Shown here piece by piece: positions 18,859 through 27,846 of a stretch of DNA of 64,000 nucleotides. The translations under genes and the position numbers were made by a program. Each line of letters begins with the position of its first letter. Within the stretch, counting starts at the first letter, position 1. The notes below the pieces were generated by a model. The model saw only the letters and a list, made by a program, of their open reading frames with translations, made no database searches and had not been told where the DNA came from. This stretch comes from Rhizobium viscosum (GTDB lineage Bacteria > Pseudomonadota > Alphaproteobacteria > Rhizobiales > Rhizobiaceae). The stretch covers positions 992,001 to 1,056,000 of the forward strand of contig NZ_JADBEC010000001.1 of assembly GCF_014873945.1 (NCBI RefSeq), written 5' to 3'.

Positions 18859-19467
18859 ATGGCCAAACTCCGATATTTTGACACGCGGGAAGAGCCCAAA
18901 CTCATCGAGCCGCGGCTTCAAACCAAGCATTCGGAATTCCTGCGCACCGGCCGTATCAGCCGCCGTCGCGAAGACTGGCTCCCGGAGGAGCGCCGCTACC
19001 TCACCCATGAGGAAGTCGCTGAAAAGACCGCACGCAAGCTGCAGGCCGCCGGCGAAAAGACCCACCAGAACATCAACGGCTTCCACCGCACGATCCAGTT
19101 TCCGAAGATGATCTTCCACCGGACACTGGCCGACAGCCCGCATCTCGGCTACTGCCACGTCACGGCCGCGCGCACCAAATTTGCCCGCTACGACGAAGTG
19201 GCCTGGGCCTTCTACATCGCCAACTTCTATTCCGACATCGGCGACAACGACAATTTCTTCGACAATATCGCGGTGCAGAATTCCCGCATGTATTTCGCCG
19301 TGGCGATCAAGCCGGGTGAAAGCACGCCGGAGAGGATGGTGGTCGATCGCTCCGTGCGCGGCAACGGCCTGCTCTTCCGCACCAACGATCCGCAGATCGC
19401 CATCCGCAACATCCTCCTGCTCGGCGCCCGCAACGAGCAGCTTCGCCAGATCATCCGCCAGCTTTAA
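18859..19467 (+). CDS. Conserved hypothetical protein (202 aa)
   Basis: A 202-residue soluble protein without signal peptide or membrane helix. It is rich in Arg, Asn and aromatic residues and has stretches such as FHRTIQFPKMIFHRTLADSP and FYSDIGDNDNFFDNIAVQNS that suggest a conserved alphaproteobacterial family of unknown function (possibly DUF6656, not certain). The frame has normal codon use and no competing frame. It precedes the Sua5 gene by 90 bases on the same strand and could be co-transcribed. I do not recognise a function. Confidence 0.75.
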   Translation: MAKLRYFDTREEPKLIEPRLQTKHSEFLRTGRISRRREDWLPEERRYLTHEEVAEKTARKLQAAGEKTHQNINGFHRTIQFPKMIFHRTLADSPHLGYCHVTAARTKFARYDEVAWAFYIANFYSDIGDNDNFFDNIAVQNSRMYFAVAIKPGESTPERMVVDRSVRGNGLLFRTNDPQIAIRNILLLGARNEQLRQIIRQL

Positions 19468-19557
19468 AGTCCGCCGGTTGTTCGTCCGCTGGCTCCGGCG
19501 GGATTGATCGCGCCGCAAGGAAGGCCTAATGACTGCCGCAGTAAAACCGGGCAGGAC

Positions 19558-20532
19558 ATGGCAAGAATAATCGACATCAAGGCGGACAGGCAGACGGCAC
19601 TCGAAGCCGGCTGCGCGGCACTTGCCGGAGGCTTTGCGATCGCCATTCCGACCGAGACGGTCTACGGCCTTGCCGCCGACGCCACCAATCCGGCGGCGAT
19701 CACCCGCATCTACGAGACCAAGGGGCGGCCACGCTTCAATCCGCTGATCTGCCACATGGCGGATCTTGCGATGGCGGAAGCCTATGCAGAATTCGACCCG
19801 ATCTCCCGCGCGCTCGCAGAGGCCTTCTGGCCCGGCCCGCTGACGCTGGTGCTGCCGCTGAAATCAGGTACCGCGATCCATGCGCTGGCGACCGCGGGTC
19901 TCGACAGCGTCGGCATCCGCATACCCAAGGGTTTTACCGGCGATCTGATCCGCGCCTTCGGGCGGCCGCTTGCGGCACCGAGCGCCAATACGTCAGGCAA
20001 GGTGAGCGCCACAAGTGCAGCCCATGTCGAGGCTGATCTCGGGGCAAAGATACCTCTCATCCTTGACGCTGGCGCCAGCACTGTCGGCGTGGAATCGACG
20101 ATCGTAAAGGTCGAGAACGGCGAACTGCGCCTGCTGCGGCCGGGCGGACTGCCGGCTAAGGAGATAGAGCGGGTGGCCGGCAAGCGTTTGCTGCGTTCCA
20201 AGAAAGCAAGCGCGGCGATCGAAGCGCCGGGCATGCTCGCCTCGCATTACGCACCGGGCGCGGCTGTCCGGCTCGAAGCCACAGCGCTGGAACCGGGTGA
20301 AGCGTTGATTGCCTTCGGTCCAGACAGGGTGGCAGGCGCCGAGCAAGCAGCGATCGCGCTGAACCTCAGCCCGCGTGGCGATCTCTCGGAAGCGGCCGCA
20401 AATCTTTTCGACTACATGAAGAAGGCCGATGCCAGCGGCGCGGCCGTGATCGCCTTCTCGCCAATCCCCGACGAAGGACTTGGAGAGGCAATCAACGACC
20501 GGCTGCGGCGAGCGGCGGCACCGCGCGAGTGA
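19558..20532 (+). CDS. L-threonylcarbamoyladenylate synthase (Sua5/TsaC type)
   Basis: A 324-residue enzyme that makes threonylcarbamoyl-AMP for the t6A37 tRNA modification. The YrdC-like domain shows IPTETVYGLAADATNP at about residues 28-43 and KGRPRFNPLICHM at about 53-65, with GIRIPKGF and PLAAPSANTSG further on; the C-terminal Sua5 domain (about 220-324) carries APGMLASHYAPGAAVRL at the linker. It is thus the long Sua5 form, not short TsaC. The frame opens at 19504, but ATG 19558 starts the conserved N-terminus. It is followed after 19 bases by an FAD dehydrogenase. Confidence 0.92.
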   Translation: MARIIDIKADRQTALEAGCAALAGGFAIAIPTETVYGLAADATNPAAITRIYETKGRPRFNPLICHMADLAMAEAYAEFDPISRALAEAFWPGPLTLVLPLKSGTAIHALATAGLDSVGIRIPKGFTGDLIRAFGRPLAAPSANTSGKVSATSAAHVEADLGAKIPLILDAGASTVGVESTIVKVENGELRLLRPGGLPAKEIERVAGKRLLRSKKASAAIEAPGMLASHYAPGAAVRLEATALEPGEALIAFGPDRVAGAEQAAIALNLSPRGDLSEAAANLFDYMKKADASGAAVIAFSPIPDEGLGEAINDRLRRAAAPRE

Positions 20533-20551
20533 GGAAGAGGAACCGGGCTCC

Positions 20552-21982
20552 ATGAGCAGCACAAGTATTTCTGCAGAGATCATCGCGCGTTTCACCGCCA
20601 TCGTCGGTGAGAAATATGCGCTGCGCAGCGAAGCGGATCTCGCGCCGCATCTCATCGAGAACCGCGGCCTCTATCACGGCTCCTCGCCTCTCCTGCTGAA
20701 GCCCGGCTCGGTCGAAGAAGTCTCCGCGATCATGAAACTTGCCACCGAGACCGGTACGGCCATCGTGCCGCAGACCGGCAATACCGGCCTCGTCGGCGGG
20801 CAGACGCCGCGTGAGGGCAAGGCCGATGTCATCCTTTCGCTCGAACGCATGAACAGGATCCGCGATGTCGATCCGGTCGCAAACGTGCTGGTCGCCGACG
20901 GCGGTGCGATCCTCGCCGAAGTGCAGAAGGCGGCTGAGGCGCACGGACGTCTGTTTCCGCTTTCGCTTGGCTCGGAGGGCTCCTGCCGCATCGGCGGCAA
21001 CCTGTCCACCAATGCTGGCGGCACGGCGGTTCTCGCCTATGGCAACATGCGCCAGCTCTGCCTCGGTCTCGAAGTCGTGCTGCCGACGGGAGAGATCTGG
21101 GATGGGCTTCGTCGCCTCAAGAAGGACAATACGGGTTATGATCTGCGCGATCTCTTTATCGGCGCGGAAGGTACGCTCGGCATCATCACCGGTGCGGTAC
21201 TGAAGCTCTTCCCGCAACCGCTCGGCCATCAGGTGGCCTTTGCGGGGTTTTCTTCGGTCGAGGATGCGCTCGCCTTCTTCAACCTTGCCTCCAGCCTTTG
21301 CGGCACTTCTCTCACCGGCTTCGAGCTGATGCCGCGCTTCGGCGTCGAAATCACCGCGCGCAATATCGACGGCGTGCGCGATCCGCTGGAGACGCCGCAT
21401 GACTGGTATGTGCTGGTCGATATCTCCACCTCCGATTCCGCCGAAACGGCCGAGCGGATGATGAATGCAGTGCTGGAGCAAGGCTTCGAAGCAGGACTGG
21501 TGCAGGATGCGGCAATCGCCTCTTCCGTCGCGCAGCAGAAGGCACTTTGGCACATGCGCGAGAGCATGTCAGACGCCCAGAAGCCCGAGGGCGGCTCAAT
21601 CAAGCACGACGTTTCCGTGCCGGTTTCGAAGATACCGCACTTCATGAACGAGGCTGCAGAGGCAGTGACGGCCGCCATGCCCGGTGCGCGCATCTGCGCC
21701 TTCGGCCATATGGGCGACGGCAACATCCACTACAACATCTCGCAGCCGGTTGATGCCGACAAGGATGCCTTCATCGCCCGCTGGCACGAGATGAACCATA
21801 TCGTGCACGGGCTAGTGCTTGCCCATGGCGGTTCGATTTCCGCCGAGCATGGTATCGGTCAGCTGAAGCGTGACGAATTGGCATCGATCCGGCCGGCAAT
21901 CGAGATGGAACTGATGCGCCGCATCAAGCGCGCCTTTGATCCGGCCGGCATCATGAACCCGGACAAGGTGGTGAGACTCTAG
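20552..21982 (+). CDS. FAD-binding D-2-hydroxyacid dehydrogenase (FAD-linked oxidase family)
   Basis: A 476-residue flavoenzyme of the FAD/FMN-linked oxidase family. The FAD-binding PCMH domain contains PQTGNTGLVGGQTP at about 69-82 and GSEGSCRIGGNLSTNAGG at about 139-156; the C-terminal domain has GHMGDGNIHYNI at about 386-397 and EHGIGQLKRDEL at about 432, typical of D-lactate and D-2-hydroxyglutarate dehydrogenases. It should oxidise a D-2-hydroxyacid and feed electrons to a quinone or flavoprotein; which acid is not certain. ATG 20552 follows a GGAAGAGGAA site overlapping the end of the Sua5 gene region. Confidence 0.9.
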   Translation: MSSTSISAEIIARFTAIVGEKYALRSEADLAPHLIENRGLYHGSSPLLLKPGSVEEVSAIMKLATETGTAIVPQTGNTGLVGGQTPREGKADVILSLERMNRIRDVDPVANVLVADGGAILAEVQKAAEAHGRLFPLSLGSEGSCRIGGNLSTNAGGTAVLAYGNMRQLCLGLEVVLPTGEIWDGLRRLKKDNTGYDLRDLFIGAEGTLGIITGAVLKLFPQPLGHQVAFAGFSSVEDALAFFNLASSLCGTSLTGFELMPRFGVEITARNIDGVRDPLETPHDWYVLVDISTSDSAETAERMMNAVLEQGFEAGLVQDAAIASSVAQQKALWHMRESMSDAQKPEGGSIKHDVSVPVSKIPHFMNEAAEAVTAAMPGARICAFGHMGDGNIHYNISQPVDADKDAFIARWHEMNHIVHGLVLAHGGSISAEHGIGQLKRDELASIRPAIEMELMRRIKRAFDPAGIMNPDKVVRL

Positions 21983-22035
21983 AACCGTTCCTGGACTCTG
22001 AGAGGCTCACACCATTATCAAAACAACGATTACGC

Positions 22036-25000
22036 CTAGCCGGTACCGCCGGTCAGGAGCTGGAGCGCCGGCGATTGCTGCGTATTGTTCTGGATATCGT
22101 ACATGGCTGTGAAGCGCTTGACGAGCTTGTCAACCTTCTTCGGATCCTGCAGGTCTTCCAGCTTCACAAAGCGGCCGAGAAGATCGACCTGTTTGGCCAC
22201 GTCCATTGACGAAATCTGTTTCGGCAGGCTGTAGGCCGTCTGGATGACCTGATAGAGTGCCTTGTCACCAAGAATGTTGTACAGCGACGTGACGTCGCCG
22301 GCCTTGCGCTTGAAATAGAGCGCCAGGCGAACGCCATCGTTCTTTTCGCCCTCCTGGGTTTCCAGGGTCATCTGCACATACTGCTGCTGCGTATTCGCCT
22401 CGGCCTGCTTGTCCTGGATTGTACCCATCTTGGCGCGGGTCAGGTTGCCGTCCTTGTCGAAGTTGAAAGAAGCGACGATTTCCTTGAAGCGCGCGTCGGC
22501 CGTGGTGTTGAGATAGCTCTTCTTGTCATCAGGATCGGAGGTGAAGATCTTCTTCAGCGTATCCTTGTCGTATTTCTTCGGATCAAGGCCATTTGCTTTC
22601 AGCACGAGATCCGTCAGGCGCTTGTCGGCCAGGAAATCGTCAAGCGACGTTACGGTTGGAATGGTCTTGCCGAAATAATCCACTTCCTTGGTGGCATCCT
22701 TTGAAGCGCGGTCTTTTGCGGGACCGTCCTTCATGAGCATGGTCACGTGCGACTTATAATCGGTCGCATATTTCGCCATGGTGGCAGCAGAAAGGGCCGA
22801 CAGGGGCTCGGCAGCCTTGCCATCAGGACCGAAGTTGAAAGCGCGCACCATCTTGGTGATACGGTCGTCCTTGAAGGATGCGACATATCCCTTCGGATCA
22901 TAGGGGTCGCTGACGAGCAGCTTGCGCATGGTAGAGCGCGAGACATCGTTCGTCGTCAGACCGTAAGCCTGCAGCGCTATCTGATAAAGATCCGGATAGG
23001 AGTCGTTACCGAGCAGCGTATCGGCGGTCTTGTTGGTCTTCATGAAATCGTTGACACTCTTCACGCCTTTGGCGTCGTCCATTCGCGACTTGTAGTTCGC
23101 GATGATCCGGTCGATGAGATCGTTGCCCTGATTGTTGGCGCGAGCGCCGTAATTGTCCGACGTGTTCGTCGTCTGCTCGCCGGTCTGGGCGGTCGTCGAG
23201 GTCGGCAGCGATCCATCCGAGGCGAAATTGAAAGCAGCGTTGAGATCGGCCTGGCCGACGGAAGCGGCATGGGCCGGATCAGTCAGAATACTCTTCAGCT
23301 CGGCATTGCTCGTGTCGTAGGCGAGGCCGTAAGCCATTTTCAGATAGTCCGTCAGGGACGAGTCGGCGAGCAACTGATCGACGTCGTTGACGTCGCCCAT
23401 CCGGTCCAGGATGCCTTGCTCCCGCATGTTGGCGGCCGAGTTCAAGGAGGCCATCTGCGTGGTCGTCTGTGCCGGAAGACCGGGGACAACGGTGCCATCC
23501 GCCTGGAAATTGAACGCCGCCTTCACCTTGGCATAGGGGCCGGTACCGCTCTGATCAGTGAGGATGTTGCGCAGATCACTATCCGAAACGCTTGTCGGAA
23601 TGCTGAAGGCGTAACGGATGTAACTGTTGAGCTTCTGATCGCCCAGCAGTTGATCGACGCTGGAGATCGAAGGCATCGTGCTGCCGTAATAGGCAGCGGC
23701 GTCGCTTGCCTTCTTGTTCAGCGCGGCAACCTGGTTGGCGTCCTGCGAGAGGGTGTTTTGGGCGACCGTGCCGTCCTGACGAAAATTGAAGAGCTGATAG
23801 ACGTCGCTATAGCCCTGGGCTGCCGCAACCGCCGGATCGGTCAGAATGCCGCGAAGGGTGCTTTCGCTGATGTCGTTGCCGATCTGCATGCTGGCGCGCA
23901 GGAAGCTGACCAGCCTGTCGTCGGCAAGGAACACGTCGACTGCGGCAGTCGAACCGTTATTGGAGAGATCGCTGAGCTTGGTCTGGTAATAGGAGGAGTT
24001 GTTGCTGGCCAGTTGGTTGATGCCCTGAAGCTGCGCGGCATTCTGCGCGCCGACAACGGAACCATCCGGCTGCGTCTGAAAGGTGACCGAGCCATCCGCG
24101 TTGAAATTGAAGGCATCATGGATGTCCTTATGGCCTGCGGTATCGGCATAGGCAGAATCCGTGAGGATGTTCTTCAGTTCGGCATTGCTGAAATCCTGAC
24201 CGAGGCCGTAGGCGTCCTTGATGTAGGAAGTCAGCATCTTGTCGGACAGCAGTTCGTCAACGTTGTCGATCGGGCTGACGCCGCCCGGCGGCTTCATCAT
24301 GTTCGAGAAGTAGCTCGAGACGTTTGCCGAACCATTCACGATACCCGTCAACTGATCGTAGGATTGGGCACGCTCCGTCGGAGAGACCGTACCGTCGGAC
24401 TTGAAATTGAAGGCCTCGTAGGCGTCTCCCAAATCGACCGAACGGGCATAGGCAGGATCGGTCAGGACGTTTTTCAGCTGCGTAAAGCCCGGATCCATGC
24501 CGAATGCGGAGCGAACATAATCTGCAAGCCGCTTGTCGTTGACCAATTGATCGACATTGGTGATCGTGCCGATCTTGGACAGATAGTAGCTCTTGTTGAG
24601 ATCGGACATTGCCGGGCTGGTATAGTACACATCGCTCGCCGTGCCGTCGCGGTCGACGATCTGCGTCGCAGTCTTGATGTTATACTGTTCGATGACGTTG
24701 TTCTTCTGCGTCGCGGTTTGGGCGGCACCACCGACTACGGGAGCGCGGAAGGCGTATAGTTCTGCGACCGCGTCGGTCTGGCCGGAATTCTGCGCCGAAC
24801 CATTGACCGAACCATCGGCGTTGAAGTTGAAATAAGAACGAAGTTCCTTGTATTTGTCGCCGACGTAGTTGAGCGACGGATCGGGGTTGTTGAGCGGCGG
24901 GTCGCCGCCAAGTGTGGCCGGATCGCTTGTCAGCACCATCTTGATGAAAGCGTTATCGGCCGTTGCCGGATCGATGCCGACGGACTGCAGCGCCACCGTG

Positions 25001-25776
25001 CGCAGGCGCGGATCGGCTAGAAGGTCGTCGACCGATTGCACCGAACCGATATTGTCGCGGAAGTACTGGGTGTCGCCGTTATCAGGCTTGAAGTTGAATT
25101 GCTGGGCGAGCGCATAGAGCTTGTCGCCGACATATGTCTTGGTGGGATCGACAGGCGGTGCGTTCGGATCGTTGGGGTCCGGCGCCTTGCCGGCAAGCTT
25201 ACTGATGTCAGTGGTCAGGACACTGGCGATATAGTCCTTCGATATGTACGTCGGGTCGATGCCGACGCTCTTCAACGCGTAGTTCAGCAGGCGGGAATTG
25301 CCGACGAAGTCCTGAACGGTCTTCACGGCATCCATCTGCGCGCTGTAATATTTCGTTTCGGTGGCAGTCTGCTGTGCCGCGTCGGCAAAAGACTGCTTGT
25401 AGAGGCCGATCAGATCGTCTTCCTGCGCGTCCGTCTGAATATCCTTGGGCGGCGCATTGAAGTTGAAGGCGGCGGCGAATTCCTTGTAACGCGTGTCGGA
25501 AAGCTTGTTGGCGAAACTGTTCGCATCCGTGAGATCGCTCTCCAGAACCTTCTTCATGAAGGCCTTGGCATAGATCATGTCATCAAGGCCATAGGCTTTC
25601 ATGGCGTAGCTGTAGAGCTTGTAGTCGCCAACGAAGTCGTCGACGTCCTTCACCTTGTTGATGTTATCGGCGTAATACTGGGCGTCTTTTTTGACCTGCG
25701 CCTGATTGGCGACGCGGTCGAGGCTCTTCGGCATATCACGAGACAGAATGACGTATGCCAGGGATGCCGTGATCAT
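22036..25776 (-). CDS. Giant multi-repeat DUF1217 protein (1246 aa)
   Basis: A 1246-residue protein whose N-terminus (about 1-110) matches the DUF1217 family found in rhizobial flagellar loci: LSRDMPKSLDRVANQ, then VKDVDDFVGDYKLYSYAMKAYGLDD. The same unit then recurs down the whole chain, each with a YY..I..V..VDDLL..D.RL..Y...A.G pattern and ending in an FNF-x-x-DG-like motif; I count ten FNF motifs, spaced about 88-143 residues. No signal peptide or membrane helix. DUF1217 has no established function. ATG 25776 is preferred over upstream starts because of the AAAGGG site and because family members begin here. It is not next to flagellar genes in this window. Confidence 0.85.
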   Translation of the reverse strand: MITASLAYVILSRDMPKSLDRVANQAQVKKDAQYYADNINKVKDVDDFVGDYKLYSYAMKAYGLDDMIYAKAFMKKVLESDLTDANSFANKLSDTRYKEFAAAFNFNAPPKDIQTDAQEDDLIGLYKQSFADAAQQTATETKYYSAQMDAVKTVQDFVGNSRLLNYALKSVGIDPTYISKDYIASVLTTDISKLAGKAPDPNDPNAPPVDPTKTYVGDKLYALAQQFNFKPDNGDTQYFRDNIGSVQSVDDLLADPRLRTVALQSVGIDPATADNAFIKMVLTSDPATLGGDPPLNNPDPSLNYVGDKYKELRSYFNFNADGSVNGSAQNSGQTDAVAELYAFRAPVVGGAAQTATQKNNVIEQYNIKTATQIVDRDGTASDVYYTSPAMSDLNKSYYLSKIGTITNVDQLVNDKRLADYVRSAFGMDPGFTQLKNVLTDPAYARSVDLGDAYEAFNFKSDGTVSPTERAQSYDQLTGIVNGSANVSSYFSNMMKPPGGVSPIDNVDELLSDKMLTSYIKDAYGLGQDFSNAELKNILTDSAYADTAGHKDIHDAFNFNADGSVTFQTQPDGSVVGAQNAAQLQGINQLASNNSSYYQTKLSDLSNNGSTAAVDVFLADDRLVSFLRASMQIGNDISESTLRGILTDPAVAAAQGYSDVYQLFNFRQDGTVAQNTLSQDANQVAALNKKASDAAAYYGSTMPSISSVDQLLGDQKLNSYIRYAFSIPTSVSDSDLRNILTDQSGTGPYAKVKAAFNFQADGTVVPGLPAQTTTQMASLNSAANMREQGILDRMGDVNDVDQLLADSSLTDYLKMAYGLAYDTSNAELKSILTDPAHAASVGQADLNAAFNFASDGSLPTSTTAQTGEQTTNTSDNYGARANNQGNDLIDRIIANYKSRMDDAKGVKSVNDFMKTNKTADTLLGNDSYPDLYQIALQAYGLTTNDVSRSTMRKLLVSDPYDPKGYVASFKDDRITKMVRAFNFGPDGKAAEPLSALSAATMAKYATDYKSHVTMLMKDGPAKDRASKDATKEVDYFGKTIPTVTSLDDFLADKRLTDLVLKANGLDPKKYDKDTLKKIFTSDPDDKKSYLNTTADARFKEIVASFNFDKDGNLTRAKMGTIQDKQAEANTQQQYVQMTLETQEGEKNDGVRLALYFKRKAGDVTSLYNILGDKALYQVIQTAYSLPKQISSMDVAKQVDLLGRFVKLEDLQDPKKVDKLVKRFTAMYDIQNNTQQSPALQLLTGGTG
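22440..25470 (-). repeat. Tandem protein repeats, about ten FNF-ended units
   Basis: Within the DUF1217 protein the FNF motif is encoded near 25460, 25090, 24828, 24408, 24105, 23785, 23508, 23228, 22835 and 22465. The spacing is 263-430 bases. The units are diverged at DNA level, with varied codons, so this is an old array of protein modules and not a recent DNA duplication. Confidence 0.75.
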
Positions 25777-26076
25777 GAATGCGCCCTTTTCAGCAAAGTC
25801 TTTAAAGAATGACGGACTATTGGTGCGAGCATTTTGCCACGCAAAACTTACTCGAGACTTACCTGAAGCTGTCCCGCTTTTAGACACGGGCGCGTTCACC
25901 ATCTGGAAACCCTGCCATATTCAGTTTTGCTAACCATTCCCGGAGGCAGGATTTTTTTAACCGCGATTTTTAAGCTGTACGGAACGGGGGCCGCCTATTG
26001 TCGGGCCATAGAGGACGAAAAGTCCCAAGGAGAAGACCGGAAACCGGCTCTCAGGTAAGACAAGGGTAGAAATGAA
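25777..26076. other. Divergent intergenic region
   Basis: This 300-base gap lies between the divergent DUF1217 and DUF6101-type genes. The DUF1217 frame stays open up to 25902 but without a good start. An AT-rich run (TTTTTTTAACCGCGATTTTTAAGC) lies around 25951-25975. No hairpin or RNA gene is evident. Confidence 0.35.
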
Positions 26077-26643
26077 ATGAAGAATACCGTTCTGAAGCCC
26101 GTCTGGGCTGGCACGACATTGCGTCTTGATCCGTCTCGCTTTCCGCAGCAGGTAAGCTATGCCATCCACGACGATGCCGGTGACGTCAGCATAACGATCG
26201 ACGAACGCGGCGCGGTCCTGCGCAAGATTCTCCCCTCCAGCGGCCTGCCACTCTCCATCGCCCTGCCGCGGCGGGTCTTCAAGGGCGTTGCAGCCCGCGC
26301 CATCGACCACGGCAACGGCGAAGTCACCGTGACGCTCGAGCTGCATCACGAAGATCCGGAACTCTGCATTCCGCTGCTCGTCGCCCACGATCTGGGCGAT
26401 ATCGCCGCCGACTGGCGCAGTTGGTCGGAAGCCTTCGGCATTCCCATGCTGATGGTGGAAGCCGATGGTATCGCCCGCCCGCTCGAAGAACATCTCGGCG
26501 GACTGCGCACCAGCGAAATGAAGCCGCGCCGCCGCCACTCCTATTTTGCAAACCGTCGCCCGCGCTTCCTCGTGCGCCGCACGACCGGCAAGCTCGGCGT
26601 CAACATGAAGATCGAAGGCAAGGAAATCATCGCTCGCAGCTGA
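26077..26643 (+). CDS. Conserved hypothetical protein (DUF6101-like)
   Basis: A 188-residue soluble protein. It has VSITIDERGAVLRKILPSSGLPLSIALP in its first half and a very basic tail (SEMKPRRRHSYFANRRPRFL) near residues 148-167. I believe it belongs to a Rhizobiales family listed as DUF6101, but that is from memory. It lacks signal peptide and membrane segments; the arginine-rich patch could contact nucleic acid or membrane lipid. The ATG 26077 has AAGGGTAG upstream. A strong terminator follows the stop. Confidence 0.72.
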   Translation: MKNTVLKPVWAGTTLRLDPSRFPQQVSYAIHDDAGDVSITIDERGAVLRKILPSSGLPLSIALPRRVFKGVAARAIDHGNGEVTVTLELHHEDPELCIPLLVAHDLGDIAADWRSWSEAFGIPMLMVEADGIARPLEEHLGGLRTSEMKPRRRHSYFANRRPRFLVRRTTGKLGVNMKIEGKEIIARS

Positions 26644-26666
26644 GCGATACGCTCTGACCCGATTTC

Positions 26667-26693
26667 AAACCCGGCCATCGCGCCGGGTTTTTT
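26667..26693 (+). terminator. Rho-independent terminator
   Basis: Stem AAACCCGGC (26667-26675) / GCCGGGTTT (26682-26690), six-base loop, followed by a T run to 26693. It lies 24 bases after the stop of the DUF6101-like gene and, since it is symmetrical, could also serve the convergent ubiA transcript. Confidence 0.85.
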
Positions 26694-26719
26694 CATTTGC
26701 CGCCATTTTTCATTTGAGA

Positions 26720-27679
26720 TCAGGGAATGGCAAACAGCAGCGAGACGAACAGGCCGAGAAAGATGATCAATCCGACTCGGGTGTTCGATTTAAAGAGCGC
26801 GAGGCACTGAGCGCCGTCGTTGATATCGAGCGTCCTGATCTGCCAGGCGAACATTCCGGCCGCAATCAGCAGACCGATGAAGGCCAGAAGGCCGACACCG
26901 GCAAGCGCAAAGGACAGGAACATCAGCACCAGCGTCAGCCCATAGAGGCCGACAAGCGCCAGACGCGTGCGCTCGCCGAACAGGCGCGCGGTGGAGCGAA
27001 CGCCGATCAGTTCGTCATCCTCCTTGTCCTGATGGGCATAGATCGTGTCGTAGCCGATCGTCCAGACGACCGAGGCGAGGTAAAGCAGGACGGCAGAGAA
27101 GGAGAGGCTACCGAAAATCCCTGCCCAGCCCATGAGCGCGCCCCAGGAAAAGGCAAGACCGAGGAAGAATTGCGGCCAGTCAGTAAAACGCTTGGCGAAG
27201 GGATAGAGAGCGACGACGCCGAGCGACAGAACCCCGAGGAGAACGGCAAACCAGTTGAATTGCAACAGCACGAACAGGCCGACCAACGCCTGCAGTGCGA
27301 TGAAAATCTTCGCTTGCCTGCGCGTCACACGACCCGAAGGCAGCGGACGCGAGCGGGTGCGCGCAACCTGCGTGTCGATCTCGTGGTCGACAAGGTCATT
27401 ATAAGTGCAGCCGGCGCCGCGCATGGCGACAGAGCCTATGAAATAAAGGAATAGATGGTAGAGCAGCAGCGCGCCGGAAAAAACACGCGGTTCGATTGCC
27501 GCATTGGCGGCAAGCGTAGCCGACCAGAAGCACGGCCACATGAGAAGCTGCCAGCCGATCGGCCGGTCCCAGCGCGCAAGCTGCGCATAGGGCCACAGCC
27601 AGGGCGGCAGGATGCGATAAACCCAATTATCCGAAGGCGCATCGGCAACGCGCCCGTTGAGACCATCAATCTGTTGCAT
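26720..27679 (-). CDS. ubiA: 4-hydroxybenzoate polyprenyltransferase
   Basis: A 319-residue integral membrane prenyltransferase with about eight or nine hydrophobic helices. The first Asp-rich motif NDLVDHEID is at about residues 94-102 and the second is in YDTIYAHQDKEDD near 195-207; both bind the magnesium-diphosphate of the polyprenyl substrate. It joins the polyprenyl chain to 4-hydroxybenzoate in ubiquinone synthesis. The polyprenyl diphosphate synthase at 54.9 kb would supply the chain. The ATG 27679 is followed by a hydrophilic N-terminal tail of about 30 residues, usual for rhizobial UbiA. Confidence 0.95.
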   Translation of the reverse strand: MQQIDGLNGRVADAPSDNWVYRILPPWLWPYAQLARWDRPIGWQLLMWPCFWSATLAANAAIEPRVFSGALLLYHLFLYFIGSVAMRGAGCTYNDLVDHEIDTQVARTRSRPLPSGRVTRRQAKIFIALQALVGLFVLLQFNWFAVLLGVLSLGVVALYPFAKRFTDWPQFFLGLAFSWGALMGWAGIFGSLSFSAVLLYLASVVWTIGYDTIYAHQDKEDDELIGVRSTARLFGERTRLALVGLYGLTLVLMFLSFALAGVGLLAFIGLLIAAGMFAWQIRTLDINDGAQCLALFKSNTRVGLIIFLGLFVSLLFAIP

Positions 27680-27846
27680 GCGGCCATCTAGCGATGGGCA
27701 GCGTTCATGGTCAAGACTTCATCGCTGTCGAGTTCGCGCTCTGCGGCTGGATGGAAGCGCCTCGTCCCGCAAGAGACCTGCCCTGCGCGACGAAGGAAAG
27801 TTCATCGCATCGACGGCAGGCTGATTTAGACGATTCGAATAGCCGA

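Noticed and set aside
22747..24759. A 670-codon open frame on the plus strand over the DUF1217 gene
   Set aside because: Antisense shadow; the minus-strand protein has clear repeated domain structure and a ribosome binding site.
22440..25470. CRISPR-like array suggested by regular spacing in the DUF1217 gene
   Set aside because: The units are diverged, of uneven length, and in frame as protein modules; there are no short identical repeats with spacers.
22440..25470. Calcium-binding (EF-hand or dockerin-like) loops suggested by FNFxxDG motifs
   Set aside because: Position 3 of the loop varies among Asn, Lys, Arg, Gln, Ala, Gly and Asp, and the Glu or Asp needed at position 12 is not regularly present.
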